DNA of 64,000 bases. Source: Siccirubricoccus phaeus (GTDB lineage: Bacteria > Pseudomonadota > Alphaproteobacteria > Acetobacterales > Acetobacteraceae). The stretch spans positions 62,001-126,000 of the forward strand of contig NZ_SRXO01000016.1 of the NCBI RefSeq assembly GCF_008360935.1, given 5' to 3'. A program made the translations under genes and the position numbers. Position 1 is the first letter of the stretch. Every line of letters begins with the position of its first letter. The notes below the pieces were generated by a model. That model saw only the letters and a program-made list of their open reading frames with translations, was not told the DNA's origin and searched no databases. Shown here one piece after another: positions 16,154-23,880 of the stretch.

Positions 16154-16837
16154 CTACGCCGCCAGCCCCGCCGCCACGCGCGCCACCAGCGCCTCCCGCT
16201 CCGCTCGCATTCCCGCGCCGCGCGTCCTCGCCCGCGCCAGCACCTCGGCCGGCGCCGTATCCGGGTGGCCGGCGTCGAAGGGCGGTGCCGGCGCGTATTC
16301 GATCTGCAATTGGATGGCCTGCGCCACCTCTTCCCCCGCGATCTCCGCCGCCATGGTCAGCGCGAAGTCGATCCCCGCCGTCACCCCGCCCCCGGTGAAG
16401 AGATTGCCGTCCCGCACCACCCGCGCCGCCACCGGCGTCGCGCCCAGCGCGGCCAGGAAGTCGTGGCTCGCCCAATGCGTGGTGGCGCGCTTCCCGCGCA
16501 GCAGCCCCGCCGCCCCCAGCACCAGCGCCCCGGTGCAGACGGAGCCGAGATAGCGCAGCCCCGTCGCCTGGGCGCGCAGGAAGCCCAGCACCTCGGCATC
16601 TTCCATCAGCGGCGCCACGCCGGGGCCGCCGGGGATGCAGAGCAGGTCCAGTTGCGGGCAGTCCGCGAAGCCGGTCTCCGCCAGCATGGTCAGGCCGGTA
16701 TCGGCCCGCACCGGCCCCGCCTCCTTCCAGATGGTGTGTACCCTCGCGCCGGGCAGGCGGCTCAACACCTCATAGGGCCCGGTGAAGTCAAGCTGGGTCA
16801 GGCGGGGAAACAGCAGGAACCCGATGGCGAGACTCAT
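16154..16837 (-). CDS. inhA: DJ-1/PfpI family protein, isonitrile hydratase-like
   Basis: A soluble protein of 227 residues of the DJ-1/PfpI superfamily. It closely resembles isonitrile hydratase of Pseudomonas, which hydrates isonitriles to N-substituted formamides: FLLFPRLTQLDFTGP at the start, CIPGGPGVAPLMED, the nucleophile elbow SVCTGALVLGAAGLL, and KRATTHWASHDF. The nucleophile Cys near residue 101 is present. ATG 16837 has AAGGAGG upstream and overlaps the stop of the HPP gene as ATGA. It is the last gene of a coupled four-gene operon. The family is sure; the substrate is inferred from resemblance. Confidence 0.82.
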   Translation of the reverse strand: MSLAIGFLLFPRLTQLDFTGPYEVLSRLPGARVHTIWKEAGPVRADTGLTMLAETGFADCPQLDLLCIPGGPGVAPLMEDAEVLGFLRAQATGLRYLGSVCTGALVLGAAGLLRGKRATTHWASHDFLAALGATPVAARVVRDGNLFTGGGVTAGIDFALTMAAEIAGEEVAQAIQLQIEYAPAPPFDAGHPDTAPAEVLARARTRGAGMRAEREALVARVAAGLAA

Positions 16838-17370
16838 GGCTTGCCTCCTTGGCGTTGCGGGCAGGATGCCATGCGTACCCGCCACCCCCCAAGAAATCGT
16901 GGCCAGGGCCCGGCGCCCCAGGGGCGCGGCAGGTTGTTGGCGGCGAAGGCCACGACGAAGAGGATGCACAGCCCCGGCAGCAGCGGCGCCAGCAGGAAGT
17001 GCCAGTCGGCCTCCTCGGCGAAGACCACCAGCGGGTTGGCGCCGGCCGGGGAGTGGATGGTGCGCGTCGCCGCCATCACCGTCAGCGCCGCGGCGACGGC
17101 CAGCGCCGCCCAGATCTCCACCGGCCCGCCCAGCGCCAGGTAGAGGTGGCGGAGCACCAGCCCGGTCAGCGTCGCCAGCGCATGCCCGCCGAAGAAGCTG
17201 CGCGGCTGCGCCATGATGCCGCGCGGCATGCCGAAGAGGATGACGCAGGAGCCGCCGAAGGAGGGCAGCAGCCAGGGGTGCTGGGTGGCCTGCAGCAGGG
17301 TGACGGCGCCGGAGAGTGCCAGGAAGGTGCCGAGGAATTCGGTGAGCAAGCGGGGTGGCCGGGTCCTCAT
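16834..17370 (-). CDS. HPP family membrane protein
   Basis: An integral membrane protein of 178 residues with about four or five hydrophobic segments. The HPP family is named for a His-Pro-Pro motif and includes chloroplast nitrite carriers; in bacteria the role is unclear. Signatures seen are QHPWLLPSFGGSCVILFG near residue 30, SFFGGHALATLTG, and HSPAGANPL near residue 107. The start ATG 17370 overlaps the stop of the glycosyltransferase gene and its own stop overlaps the next start (both ATGA), so expression is tied to both neighbours. Transport of a small anion is possible but not shown. Confidence 0.85.
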   Translation of the reverse strand: MRTRPPRLLTEFLGTFLALSGAVTLLQATQHPWLLPSFGGSCVILFGMPRGIMAQPRSFFGGHALATLTGLVLRHLYLALGGPVEIWAALAVAAALTVMAATRTIHSPAGANPLVVFAEEADWHFLLAPLLPGLCILFVVAFAANNLPRPWGAGPWPRFLGGWRVRMASCPQRQGGKP

Positions 17371-17945
17371 CCTTGCCGCATCGCCTCCAGATCCTCCTTG
17401 CTGTCCACATCCCGCAACCGGCGCAGCAGCACGGCGCGGGGGCAGTTGCGGAGCGTATCGGCCAGCGCCTGGGGCGTCGACCAGCGGACGCCGGCGAAAG
17501 GGCGTGCCGGGCAGCGGGGGCCGAAGCCGACCAGCCAGTAGCCGCCATCCTCGGCCGGGCCGAAGACGGCGGGGGCGCGGCCGAGGGCGCGGAAGCCGGC
17601 GGCGATGTCCGCGGCGGCGATGCCGGGGATGTCGGTGCCGATGAGGAGGGCGCGGCGGCGGCGCGCCAGGGGGCGGAAAAGCGCGCGCTGCATGCGGGCG
17701 CCGAGGTCGCCGCGCCCCTGGGGGTGGCGGGGCAGGCGGCCCGCCCAGGGGCCGCGGGCATGGTCCGGCGTCACCGCCAGCGCCGTGTGCCAGCGGCGGT
17801 CCCGCCCCAGCGTGCGGATCAGCGCGGCCAGCCGGGCGCGGTGGAAGCGCAGCGCGGCCAGCGTGCCGATGCCCGCGGCGAGCCTCCGCTTCACCTGGCC
17901 GAGGCGGGGGGCGCGGGCGAAGAGGATGAGCGTATCGCCCTTCAT
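17367..17945 (-). CDS. DUF2064/TIGR04282-type glycosyltransferase
   Basis: A protein of 192 residues of the DUF2064 family, a GT-A-like nucleotidyl/glycosyl transferase fold; the TIGR04282 subgroup is named for arsenosugar synthesis gene clusters. It begins LILFARAPRLGQVKRRLA and shows GTDIPGI near residue 100 and GPAEDGGYWLVG near 126. No arsenic gene is in the window, so the product sugar is unknown. ATG 17945 overlaps a preceding stop. That stop belongs to a tandem repeat unit rather than directly to the GT2 gene, and in-frame upstream starts exist inside the repeat (for example near 18131). Confidence 0.83.
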   Translation of the reverse strand: MKGDTLILFARAPRLGQVKRRLAAGIGTLAALRFHRARLAALIRTLGRDRRWHTALAVTPDHARGPWAGRLPRHPQGRGDLGARMQRALFRPLARRRRALLIGTDIPGIAAADIAAGFRALGRAPAVFGPAEDGGYWLVGFGPRCPARPFAGVRWSTPQALADTLRNCPRAVLLRRLRDVDSKEDLEAMRQG

Positions 17946-18238
17946 CCGTGGAGCCTTCGGACCAGTCGCCGCAGGGCGCCCGGGAATCGTCGCCGAAAAC
18001 ATCGAGGCGTGTGGGCGAAGAGGATGAGCGCATCGTCCTTCATCCGTGGAGCCTTCGGGCCAGTCGCCGCAGGGCGCCCGGGAATCGTCGCCGAAAACAT
18101 CGAGGCGTGTGGGCGAAGAGGATGAGCGCATCGCCCTTCATCCGTGGAGCCTTCGGACCAGTCGCCGCAGGACGCCCGGGAAGCGTCGCCGGAGGCATCC
18201 GGGCGCATGGGCGAAGAGATGAGCGTATCGCCCTTCAT
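17942..18238 (-). repeat. 98-bp tandem repeat spanning a coupled gene junction
   Basis: Three units (98, 98 and 97 bp; ATG positions 18238, 18141, 18043, next ATG 17945) separate the GT2 stop from the DUF2064 start. Each unit begins with a copy of the DUF2064 start (MK-D-LILFA) and ends with a copy of the GT2 end (RRL-G) in an ATGA overlap. Two units could encode 33-residue mini-ORFs. The unit nearest GT2 lacks one G (GAAGAGATG instead of GAAGAGGATG) and is frameshifted. Confidence 0.9.
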
Positions 18239-18924
18239 CCGTAGAGCCTTCGGATCCGGCGCGGCGGCACGCCAAGGAACCACAGCCCCAGGCAGCAGAG
18301 ATTGCGGGCGGAGCGGCGCCACCACCCCTCCCGCTGCCAGCGCGCGGCGGAGGTGACGGCCGCCACCGGCAGCGCCACGAGGCGGCGGCGGCCGAGGCGG
18401 CGGATGAGGTCCACATCCTCCATCAGCGGCAAGGGACGGAAGCCGCCGACCTCGTCGTAGAGAGCGCGGGAGATCAGCAGCCCCTGGTCGCCATAGGGCA
18501 GGGCCAGGAAGCGGCAGCGCCAGGCAACGGCGCGTTCCAGCCGGCGCGCCTGCCGGGAGGGATCATCCAGGGCGAAGCGGAAATAGGCGGCGCGGTGGCG
18601 GTTGGCGGGTGCCGCCATATGGGCGGCGATGGCGGCCTGCCAGCCCGGGCCGAGGCGGGTATCCGCATGCAGGAAGAGCAGCCAAGGGGTGCGGGCGGCC
18701 GCCGCGCCGGTGGCAAGCTGCACCCCGCGGCCGGGCGGGCCGGCGACGAGGCGGGCACCGGATTCCAGCGCCAATTGGATGGTGCCGTCCTGGCTACCGC
18801 CATCGGTGATGATCATTTCATGACATTGCCCGCGAAGGTTGTGGATTGTCGCGGCCAGAAGCCTGGCGGCGTTCCGCGTGGGAAGGACGATGGTCAGGCT
18901 TTGTTCCAGGGCAGTCTTAACCAA
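18235..18924 (-). CDS. Family 2 glycosyltransferase, TIGR04283-type
   Basis: A GT2 glycosyltransferase of the TIGR04283 group, about 229 residues, which usually pairs with a DUF2064 (TIGR04282) protein, as here. The first strand is LTIVLPTRNAARLLAATI, followed by the nucleotide-binding ITDGGSQDGT and the metal-binding region FLHADTRLGP. PLMEDVDLIRRL near the end is the catalytic ED block. The start is uncertain: TTG 18924 fits the family length, while GTG 18963 and TTG 18987 are longer and run into the divergent gene's ribosome-binding site. It heads the four-gene operon. Confidence 0.83.
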   Translation of the reverse strand: MVKTALEQSLTIVLPTRNAARLLAATIHNLRGQCHEMIITDGGSQDGTIQLALESGARLVAGPPGRGVQLATGAAAARTPWLLFLHADTRLGPGWQAAIAAHMAAPANRHRAAYFRFALDDPSRQARRLERAVAWRCRFLALPYGDQGLLISRALYDEVGGFRPLPLMEDVDLIRRLGRRRLVALPVAAVTSAARWQREGWWRRSARNLCCLGLWFLGVPPRRIRRLYG

Positions 18925-18998
18925 TAGTTCGCTTGATGTTCTTGACAGCACAACCGCATCCACGGCAGGGTTGGGGGGAACGGACAAGGAACAGGACC

Positions 18999-20111
18999 AT
19001 GCCGGACGGGCTTGCTGTTTCCCCTGGCCCGGGCCTGCCGCGCAAGGGCCGCGGCGCGCTCTCCAACCCCGCCGTGCGCTTCGAAAGCACGGCGCGGGAA
19101 GCCTTCGACGATGGCTGGGGCAGCCTCGAGGCGCTGGCCGACCTGCCGCCGCTGCCGACGACGCTGATCCGCGAGAAGTCGCGCAGCGCCATGGCCTGGA
19201 ATGACAGCCCGGATATCGGCTTCGACCGGTCGCTGAACCCCTACCGGGGCTGCGAGCATGGCTGCGTCTATTGCTACGCCCGGCCGAGCCATGCCTATGT
19301 CGGCTATTCGCCGGGGCTGGATTTCGAGACGAAGCTGCTTTTCAAGCCGGACCTGCCGGCGCTGCTGGAGAAGGAGCTGCGGAAGCCGGGCTACCAGGCG
19401 AGGCCGGTGGCGCTGGGCGCCAATACCGACCCCTACCAGCCGGTGGAGCGCACCCTGCTGATCACCCGCCAGGTGCTGGAGGTGCTGGACCGCTTCAGCC
19501 ACCCGGTGACGATCGTGACGAAATCCGCCGGGGTGCTGCGGGACCTGGACATCCTGCAGCGGATGGCGGCGCGGCGGCTGGTGCATGTCTGCGTCTCCGT
19601 CACCACGCTGGATGCGGCGCTGGCGCGGAAGATGGAGCCGCGGGCGGCGACGCCCGGCCGGCGGCTGGAGGCGATCCGGCAGCTCAACGCGGCGGGGGTG
19701 CCGGCGGGGGTGCTGGCGGCGCCGATGATCCCCGGGCTGAACGATGCGGAGCTGGAGCGCATCCTCTCGGCCAGCGCCGCGGCGGGGGCGCAGCGGGCGG
19801 GCTATGTGCTGCTGCGGCTGCCGCTGGAGATAAGGCAGCTCTTCGAGGAATGGGCGCGGGCGCATTTCCCGGACCGGGCGGCGCGCATCCTGGCGCTGGT
19901 GCGGGAGACGCGGGGCGGGCGGATGTATGACAGCCGCTTCGGCCAGCGGCAGACCGGGACGGGCATCTATGCGGACATGCTGGCCAACCGGTTCAAGGTG
20001 GCCATCACCAGGCTCGGGATGAACAAGGCCGGGGTCGGGGGGCAGGGGCTGGATTGCAGCCTGTTCGCGCCGCCGGCGGAGGCGGGGCCGCGGCAATTGG
20101 CGCTGCTGTGA
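18999..20111 (+). CDS. PA0069-type radical SAM protein
   Basis: A radical S-adenosylmethionine protein of 370 residues of the PA0069/SplB-like group, function unknown. The iron-sulfur motif is CEHGCVYCYAR (CxxxCxxC) near residue 85, preceded by SLNPYRG. GANTDPYQPVER and ITKSAGVLRDLD follow, as usual for the group. ATG 18999 has AAGGA at 8 nt and gives the usual length. It is divergent from the glycosyltransferase operon with almost no space, so the two promoters overlap or lie inside the coding starts. The family call is secure. Confidence 0.9.
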   Translation: MPDGLAVSPGPGLPRKGRGALSNPAVRFESTAREAFDDGWGSLEALADLPPLPTTLIREKSRSAMAWNDSPDIGFDRSLNPYRGCEHGCVYCYARPSHAYVGYSPGLDFETKLLFKPDLPALLEKELRKPGYQARPVALGANTDPYQPVERTLLITRQVLEVLDRFSHPVTIVTKSAGVLRDLDILQRMAARRLVHVCVSVTTLDAALARKMEPRAATPGRRLEAIRQLNAAGVPAGVLAAPMIPGLNDAELERILSASAAAGAQRAGYVLLRLPLEIRQLFEEWARAHFPDRAARILALVRETRGGRMYDSRFGQRQTGTGIYADMLANRFKVAITRLGMNKAGVGGQGLDCSLFAPPAEAGPRQLALL

Positions 20112-20162
20112 CTGAGGGGGAGCTCTGCTCCCCTCGTTGGACGCAGCGCGTCCAACCCTCCT

Positions 20163-20262
20163 CGCAAAGGGCCGAAGGGCGCCTTGGGCCCTGGAGTTTG
20201 GCCGTCTCGACCGTCGCGCCAAAGACTCACGGTTTCCAAAGGCCCTTCGGCCTTTGGCGGGG
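20163..20262. repeat. Second copy of the two-hairpin inverted repeat
   Basis: Left arm 20163-20200 (partly decayed) and right arm 20224-20262 are inverted. The right hairpin CCAAAGGCC-CTTC-GGCCTTTGG (20236-20257) is perfect. It lies between two convergent stop codons (20111 and 20294), flanked by further palindromes such as GGGGAGCTCTGCTCCCC at about 20117. Confidence 0.75.
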
Positions 20263-20293
20263 AGAGCCCGAGAGGGGCAGAGCCCCTCTCGGT

Positions 20294-20704
20294 TCAACCC
20301 TCTTCGGTGAAGAACTTCCGTCCATCCGCGAAGATATTGGGCCGCAGGAAGATGCTGAGAATGGTCGCCCCCTCCGGCCCGGCCCAGGCGACATGGGTAT
20401 TCCCCGCCGGGCGCCAGACGAACTGCCCCTCCAGGCACTCCCCTTCCTCGTCCAGGAAATGCCCGCGCAGCACATAGGTCTGCTCGATGGCGGTGTGCTC
20501 ATGCAGCGGCACCACCGCACCGGGTGCCAGCTCCAGCAGCAGCGTCGCCAGGCCGCTCGGGTCCGTGCAGAGCGTCTTGCATTTGATGCCGGGGAATTTG
20601 GTCTCCTCCCACGGCATGTTCGGCACGTCGAGGAAGATGGAAGCGGGCGAGGGTTCATCCGCGAGCAGGCGCTTGCGGGGCGGCTTCTGGGCACCATCGG
20701 GCAT
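20294..20704 (-). CDS. Cupin domain protein (ChrR-type cupin)
   Basis: A small cupin of 136 residues. Metal ligands are visible in VVPLHEHTAIEQTYVLRGHF (cupin motif 1, near residues 66-85) and in NTHVAWAG (motif 2). The fold resembles the C-terminal cupin of anti-sigma factors of the ChrR type, but there is no zinc-binding anti-sigma N-terminal part. Oxygenase or sugar-binding roles are possible; none can be assigned. GGAGGA precedes ATG 20704 at 7 nt. It stands alone, convergent with the radical SAM gene. Confidence 0.8.
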   Translation of the reverse strand: MPDGAQKPPRKRLLADEPSPASIFLDVPNMPWEETKFPGIKCKTLCTDPSGLATLLLELAPGAVVPLHEHTAIEQTYVLRGHFLDEEGECLEGQFVWRPAGNTHVAWAGPEGATILSIFLRPNIFADGRKFFTEEG

Positions 20705-20799
20705 GGCGGATCCTCCCTGTATTCGACGGACGGACGACCAACCTAGACCATCATCCACACCGGCAGAAGCGCGGATCGTCGTCCAGCCGGTGCCCCAGA

Positions 20800-20835
20800 G
20801 CGTGATCGGCTGTGGTCGAGGAGACCGAAACGGTT
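20800..20835. repeat. Module F copy, partial
   Basis: GAGCGTGATCGGCTGTGGTC followed by GAGGA and GACC at about 20800-20828. The GGTC/GACC stem is kept but the loop is changed and the right outer arm (ATCACG) is missing. It lies in the 261-bp gap upstream of the cupin gene, where I see nothing else. Confidence 0.6.
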
Positions 20836-20965
20836 TAGTGGCCAAACAATTGAGGGGAGGGACGGGTGAGCGAAGCTCAGCCGGGCCCGCTCCGGCGCGC
20901 GGTTCACGCTGCCTGGCCCCGCCCTCCGGCGACCCGCCCGGCCCGGGCGGGGGAAGCCGTCCCGG

Positions 20966-21223
20966 CTACCGCCGGTCGCCGGGCGCCATGGCCAGGCCGA
21001 GCCGGGCCATGCCCAGCATCATCTCAATGGCGAGGCAGGGGGAGGCGAGGCAGGCCAGGCCGGCGAGGATCGCCGTCTGCCCATCCCCGCCCTGCAGCAG
21101 CACTGCCAGCGGAGCGCAGGCGGAACCGGCCAGCAACAGCGCCCAGGGCGCCTCCTCCCCCTGGTCCAGGCCGGGGATGCGAGAAAGAGACCATCGCCAG
21201 AGCCGTTCCACGTGACACCCCAT
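20966..21223 (-). CDS. Hypothetical small membrane protein (doubtful)
   Basis: A possible gene for 85 residues, starting MGCHVERLWRW, with two hydrophobic stretches (about 27-45 and 53-72). I do not recognise it. ATG 21223 has no clear Shine-Dalgarno sequence, and the frame stays open upstream to 21529, which is common in this GC-rich DNA. The hydrophobic pattern and an orderly end (stop at 20966) make it possible. It lies downstream of fabG on the same strand but nearly 400 bp away, across a repeat array. Confidence 0.35.
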   Translation of the reverse strand: MGCHVERLWRWSLSRIPGLDQGEEAPWALLLAGSACAPLAVLLQGGDGQTAILAGLACLASPCLAIEMMLGMARLGLAMAPGDRR

Positions 21224-21404
21224 TGCTGCAAAGGGTTCAGCGGCGCCCTGGCGCAGGAGTTGCGGGCCAGGGGGACATAAAGCCGTGCGGCAAAGCGGCC
21301 GGAGCCGGAGCGGGCCCGCACCGCCGCCAACTATGGCGCAGCGGGACGCCGCCGCGCCACCATGGCGTTGGGGGGAGCCGGTAACGGGAAGGCTGCGAGG
21401 TTGT

Positions 21405-21525
21405 GCGCCGCATCTCAGGCGTTTGCGCGAGGCTGGGGGCGCCGCACCTCCGGTGCTTGCGTGAAGGTCGGGGGGCGCCGCATCCCGGCGCTTCCGCGAG
21501 ATCAGGGCGCCGCATCCCGGCGCTG
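21405..21525. repeat. Imperfect tandem array of about 34 bp, four copies
   Basis: Copies of a unit that begins GCGCCGCATC(C)CGGCGC start at 21405, 21439, 21475 and 21507 (spacings 34, 36 and 32). Each start can form a GCGCC/GGCGC hairpin. The array lies between fabG and the small doubtful gene; no gene is seen in 21224-21617. Confidence 0.7.
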
Positions 21526-21617
21526 CCACGTGCTGCCTGCACCCCCACCCCCAGCCTTGCCCCGCAGGGCGGGAGGGGCGACGGCGCCACGCCTGGGCCA
21601 GGGCGCCCCGGCAGGCT

Positions 21618-22367
21618 TCAGATCATCGCCATGCCGCCATTCACATGCAGGGTCTGGCCGGTCACCCAGCCGGCCTCGCTGCTGGCCAGATACACCACGG
21701 CGCCGGCGATATCCTCCGGCGCGCCCATCCGGCCGGCCGGGATGCGCTCCAGCAGCCGGGCGCGCACCTGGTCCCCCAGCACATCCGTCATCGCCGTCTG
21801 CACGAAGCCCGGTGCGACGACATTCACCGTCACATTGCGGGTCGCCACCTCCTGCGCCAGGGATTTGCTCATGCCGATCAGCCCGGCCTTGGCGGCGGCG
21901 TAATTCGCCTGGCCGGCATTGCCGGTGACGCCGACGATGGAGGCGATGGAGACGATCCGCCCCCAGCGCTTCTTCATCATGCCGCGCAGCGCGGCGCGGG
22001 CCAGGCGGAAGGGGGCGGTCAGGTCCACCTCCAGCACCGCGTTCCAATCGGCATCGCCCATGCGCAGCGCCAGCATGTCGCGGGTGAAGCCGGCATTGTT
22101 CACCAATATGTCCAGGCCGCCGAGCTTGCCCTCCACGGCCTCCACCAGCGCCGCCGGGGCGGCGGGGTCGGCCAGGTCGGCGGGCGCCACCAGCACGGGC
22201 GCCTCCCCCTTGGCGCCCAGCTCGGCGGCCAGCGCCTCCAGCTCCGCCGCGCGGCGGCCGGTCAGCGCCACCGCGGCGCCCTGGGCGTGCAGCGCCCGCG
22301 CCACCGCGGCGCCGATCCCCCCCGTGGCGCCGGTGACGAGGGCAGTTTTTCCATCGAGACGAAACAT
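21618..22367 (-). CDS. fabG: 3-oxoacyl-[acyl-carrier-protein] reductase
   Basis: FabG reduces 3-oxoacyl-ACP with NADPH in fatty acid synthesis, in the cytoplasm. The protein has 249 residues, a normal length. The cofactor loop TGATGGIG is at residues 13-20, NNAG near residue 90, and the catalytic Ser in SIASIVG with YAAAKAGL (Tyr-x3-Lys) near 155. The C-terminus ends in LHVNGGMAMI as in true FabG. GGAAGG precedes ATG 22367. fabD lies upstream on the same strand, but 416 bp of repeat-bearing DNA separates them, and acpP, usual next to fabG, is not here. Confidence 0.95.
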   Translation of the reverse strand: MFRLDGKTALVTGATGGIGAAVARALHAQGAAVALTGRRAAELEALAAELGAKGEAPVLVAPADLADPAAPAALVEAVEGKLGGLDILVNNAGFTRDMLALRMGDADWNAVLEVDLTAPFRLARAALRGMMKKRWGRIVSIASIVGVTGNAGQANYAAAKAGLIGMSKSLAQEVATRNVTVNVVAPGFVQTAMTDVLGDQVRARLLERIPAGRMGAPEDIAGAVVYLASSEAGWVTGQTLHVNGGMAMI

Positions 22368-22421
22368 GGCCGAACCTTCCAGGGCGGGATCGCGCGACTC
22401 GCGCGACCAGACAAAAGCCTG

Positions 22422-22720
22422 GGGCATGATCCCGTGGCCTCGCCACAGGATCATGACGCCAGGGCGGGTTTCGCAGGCGCCGGCCGCCCGCGCCACCTGG
22501 CGCCCCGCGGACCCTGCGTCTGCGGCCAGCTGCCGGTGCCGAAGCCGGTGGGCGCCGCGGGCAGGCGGCCTGAGCGTGATCGGCTGAGGTCGAATCGACC
22601 GAAGCCGTCAATCACGCGACCGGACCATGACCTGAAGCGGGACGGGTGAAGCTCGACCGATCCCGCTCCGGCGTCCTGCCCGCTCCGTTCGCTCGATTCC
22701 AACGAACGAAGCGGACAAGC
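22422..22720. repeat. Cluster of hairpin modules between fabD and fabG
   Basis: Three elements fill the 416-bp gap. First, ATGATCC-C-GTGGC/GCCAC-A-GGATCAT at about 22426-22453. Second, a module F copy with CGTGAT/ATCACG (22575-22580 with 22611-22616) and a GGTC-GAATC-GACC hairpin. Third, a decayed module D in inverse orientation near 22681-22715, with CGTTCG/CGAACG. The rest shows no gene. Confidence 0.7.
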
Positions 22721-22783
22721 ACGCCGCTGAAAACAAAAGCCAGTCTCCCGAGTCCGAAGTCGCAGGACCCCGGACTCAGGACA

Positions 22784-23743
22784 TCAGAGGCTCTTCAGGA
22801 AGGCCTCGACTTCGGCGGGCGTGCCGATGGCCAGGGCGGTCGCCTCCGGCGCGTTGCGCTTCATCAGCCCGGTCAGCACGCGGCCGGCGCCGAGCTCGGC
22901 GAAGCGGTCGCAGCCCATGGCGGCCATGGCGGCGATGCAGTCCCGCCAGCGCACCGTGGCGGTCACCTGGCGCACCAGCAGGTCGCGGATCTCATCCGGG
23001 TCCGCGGCCTTGGCGGCCGTGACATTGGCGACCACCGGCACCACCGGCGGGTTCACCGCGGCGCGCTCCAGCGCCTCGCCCATCGCCGCCGCGGCCGGGG
23101 CCATGAGGGCACAATGGAAGGGGGCGGAGACCGGCAGCGGCAGGGCCCGCTTGATGCCGGCGGCGGGGGCGGCGGCGACGGCGCGGTCCACCGCCGCCTT
23201 CGCGCCGGAGATCACCACCTGGCCGCCGCCATTGTCGTTGGCGACCTCCACCACCTCCGCCTTGCCCGTCTCCGGGTCCGTGGCGGCGGCGGCGCAGAGC
23301 GCCCGGGCCTGGTCCAGCTCGGCGCCCAGCAGGGCGGCCATGGCGCCGGTGCCGGGCGGCGTCGCCTTCTGCATCGCCTCCCCGCGCAGGCGCAGCAGCC
23401 GGGCGGCGGTGGAAAGGTCGAAGGCGCGGGCGGCGGTCAGCGCGCTGTACTCGCCCAGCGAATGGCCGGCGACGAGGGCGACCCGGGCGGCGAGGTCGAA
23501 GCCGCCCTCCTGCTCCAGCACCCGCAGCACCGCGATGGAATGGGCCATCAGCGCCGGCTGGGCGTTGGCGGTGAGGGTCAGCTCCTCGGCCGGGCCCTCG
23601 AACATCAGCTTCGAGAGCTTCTGCCTGAGGGCCTCGTCCACTTCCTCGAAGACCTCGCGGGCGGCGGGGAAGGCGGCGGCCAGGTCGCGGCCCATGCCGG
23701 GGGCCTGGCTGCCCTGGCCGGGAAAGACGAAGGCAAGGGCCAT
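22784..23743 (-). CDS. fabD: Malonyl-CoA:ACP transacylase
   Basis: FabD moves the malonyl group from CoA to acyl carrier protein to feed fatty acid synthesis. At 319 residues it has normal length. FVFPGQGSQAPGMG opens the protein, the nucleophile Ser lies in GHSLGEYSAL near residue 95, and the catalytic His in PVSAPFHCALM near 205. A late MKRNAP region also fits. It is upstream of fabG on the same strand, and probably in one transcript unless the repeat hairpins between them end it. Confidence 0.96.
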   Translation of the reverse strand: MALAFVFPGQGSQAPGMGRDLAAAFPAAREVFEEVDEALRQKLSKLMFEGPAEELTLTANAQPALMAHSIAVLRVLEQEGGFDLAARVALVAGHSLGEYSALTAARAFDLSTAARLLRLRGEAMQKATPPGTGAMAALLGAELDQARALCAAAATDPETGKAEVVEVANDNGGGQVVISGAKAAVDRAVAAAPAAGIKRALPLPVSAPFHCALMAPAAAAMGEALERAAVNPPVVPVVANVTAAKAADPDEIRDLLVRQVTATVRWRDCIAAMAAMGCDRFAELGAGRVLTGLMKRNAPEATALAIGTPAEVEAFLKSL

Positions 23744-23880
23744 GGCAGGTTTCCAACGGATGACAGGGGGCGGGGCCTAACCGCTGGTCATCGCAATGTC
23801 AACGAGAAGGGCGGTAGGGGCCGGGAAAACAAGGGGATAGGGGGGGCGGGCTTCGCTCCGCCCGGCCTTGCCGGCCGCGC

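Noticed and set aside
17942-18325. 127-codon frame across the 98-bp repeat as a separate gene
   Set aside because: It is built only from the repeat and the end of GT2 in a wrong frame; treated as part of the array.
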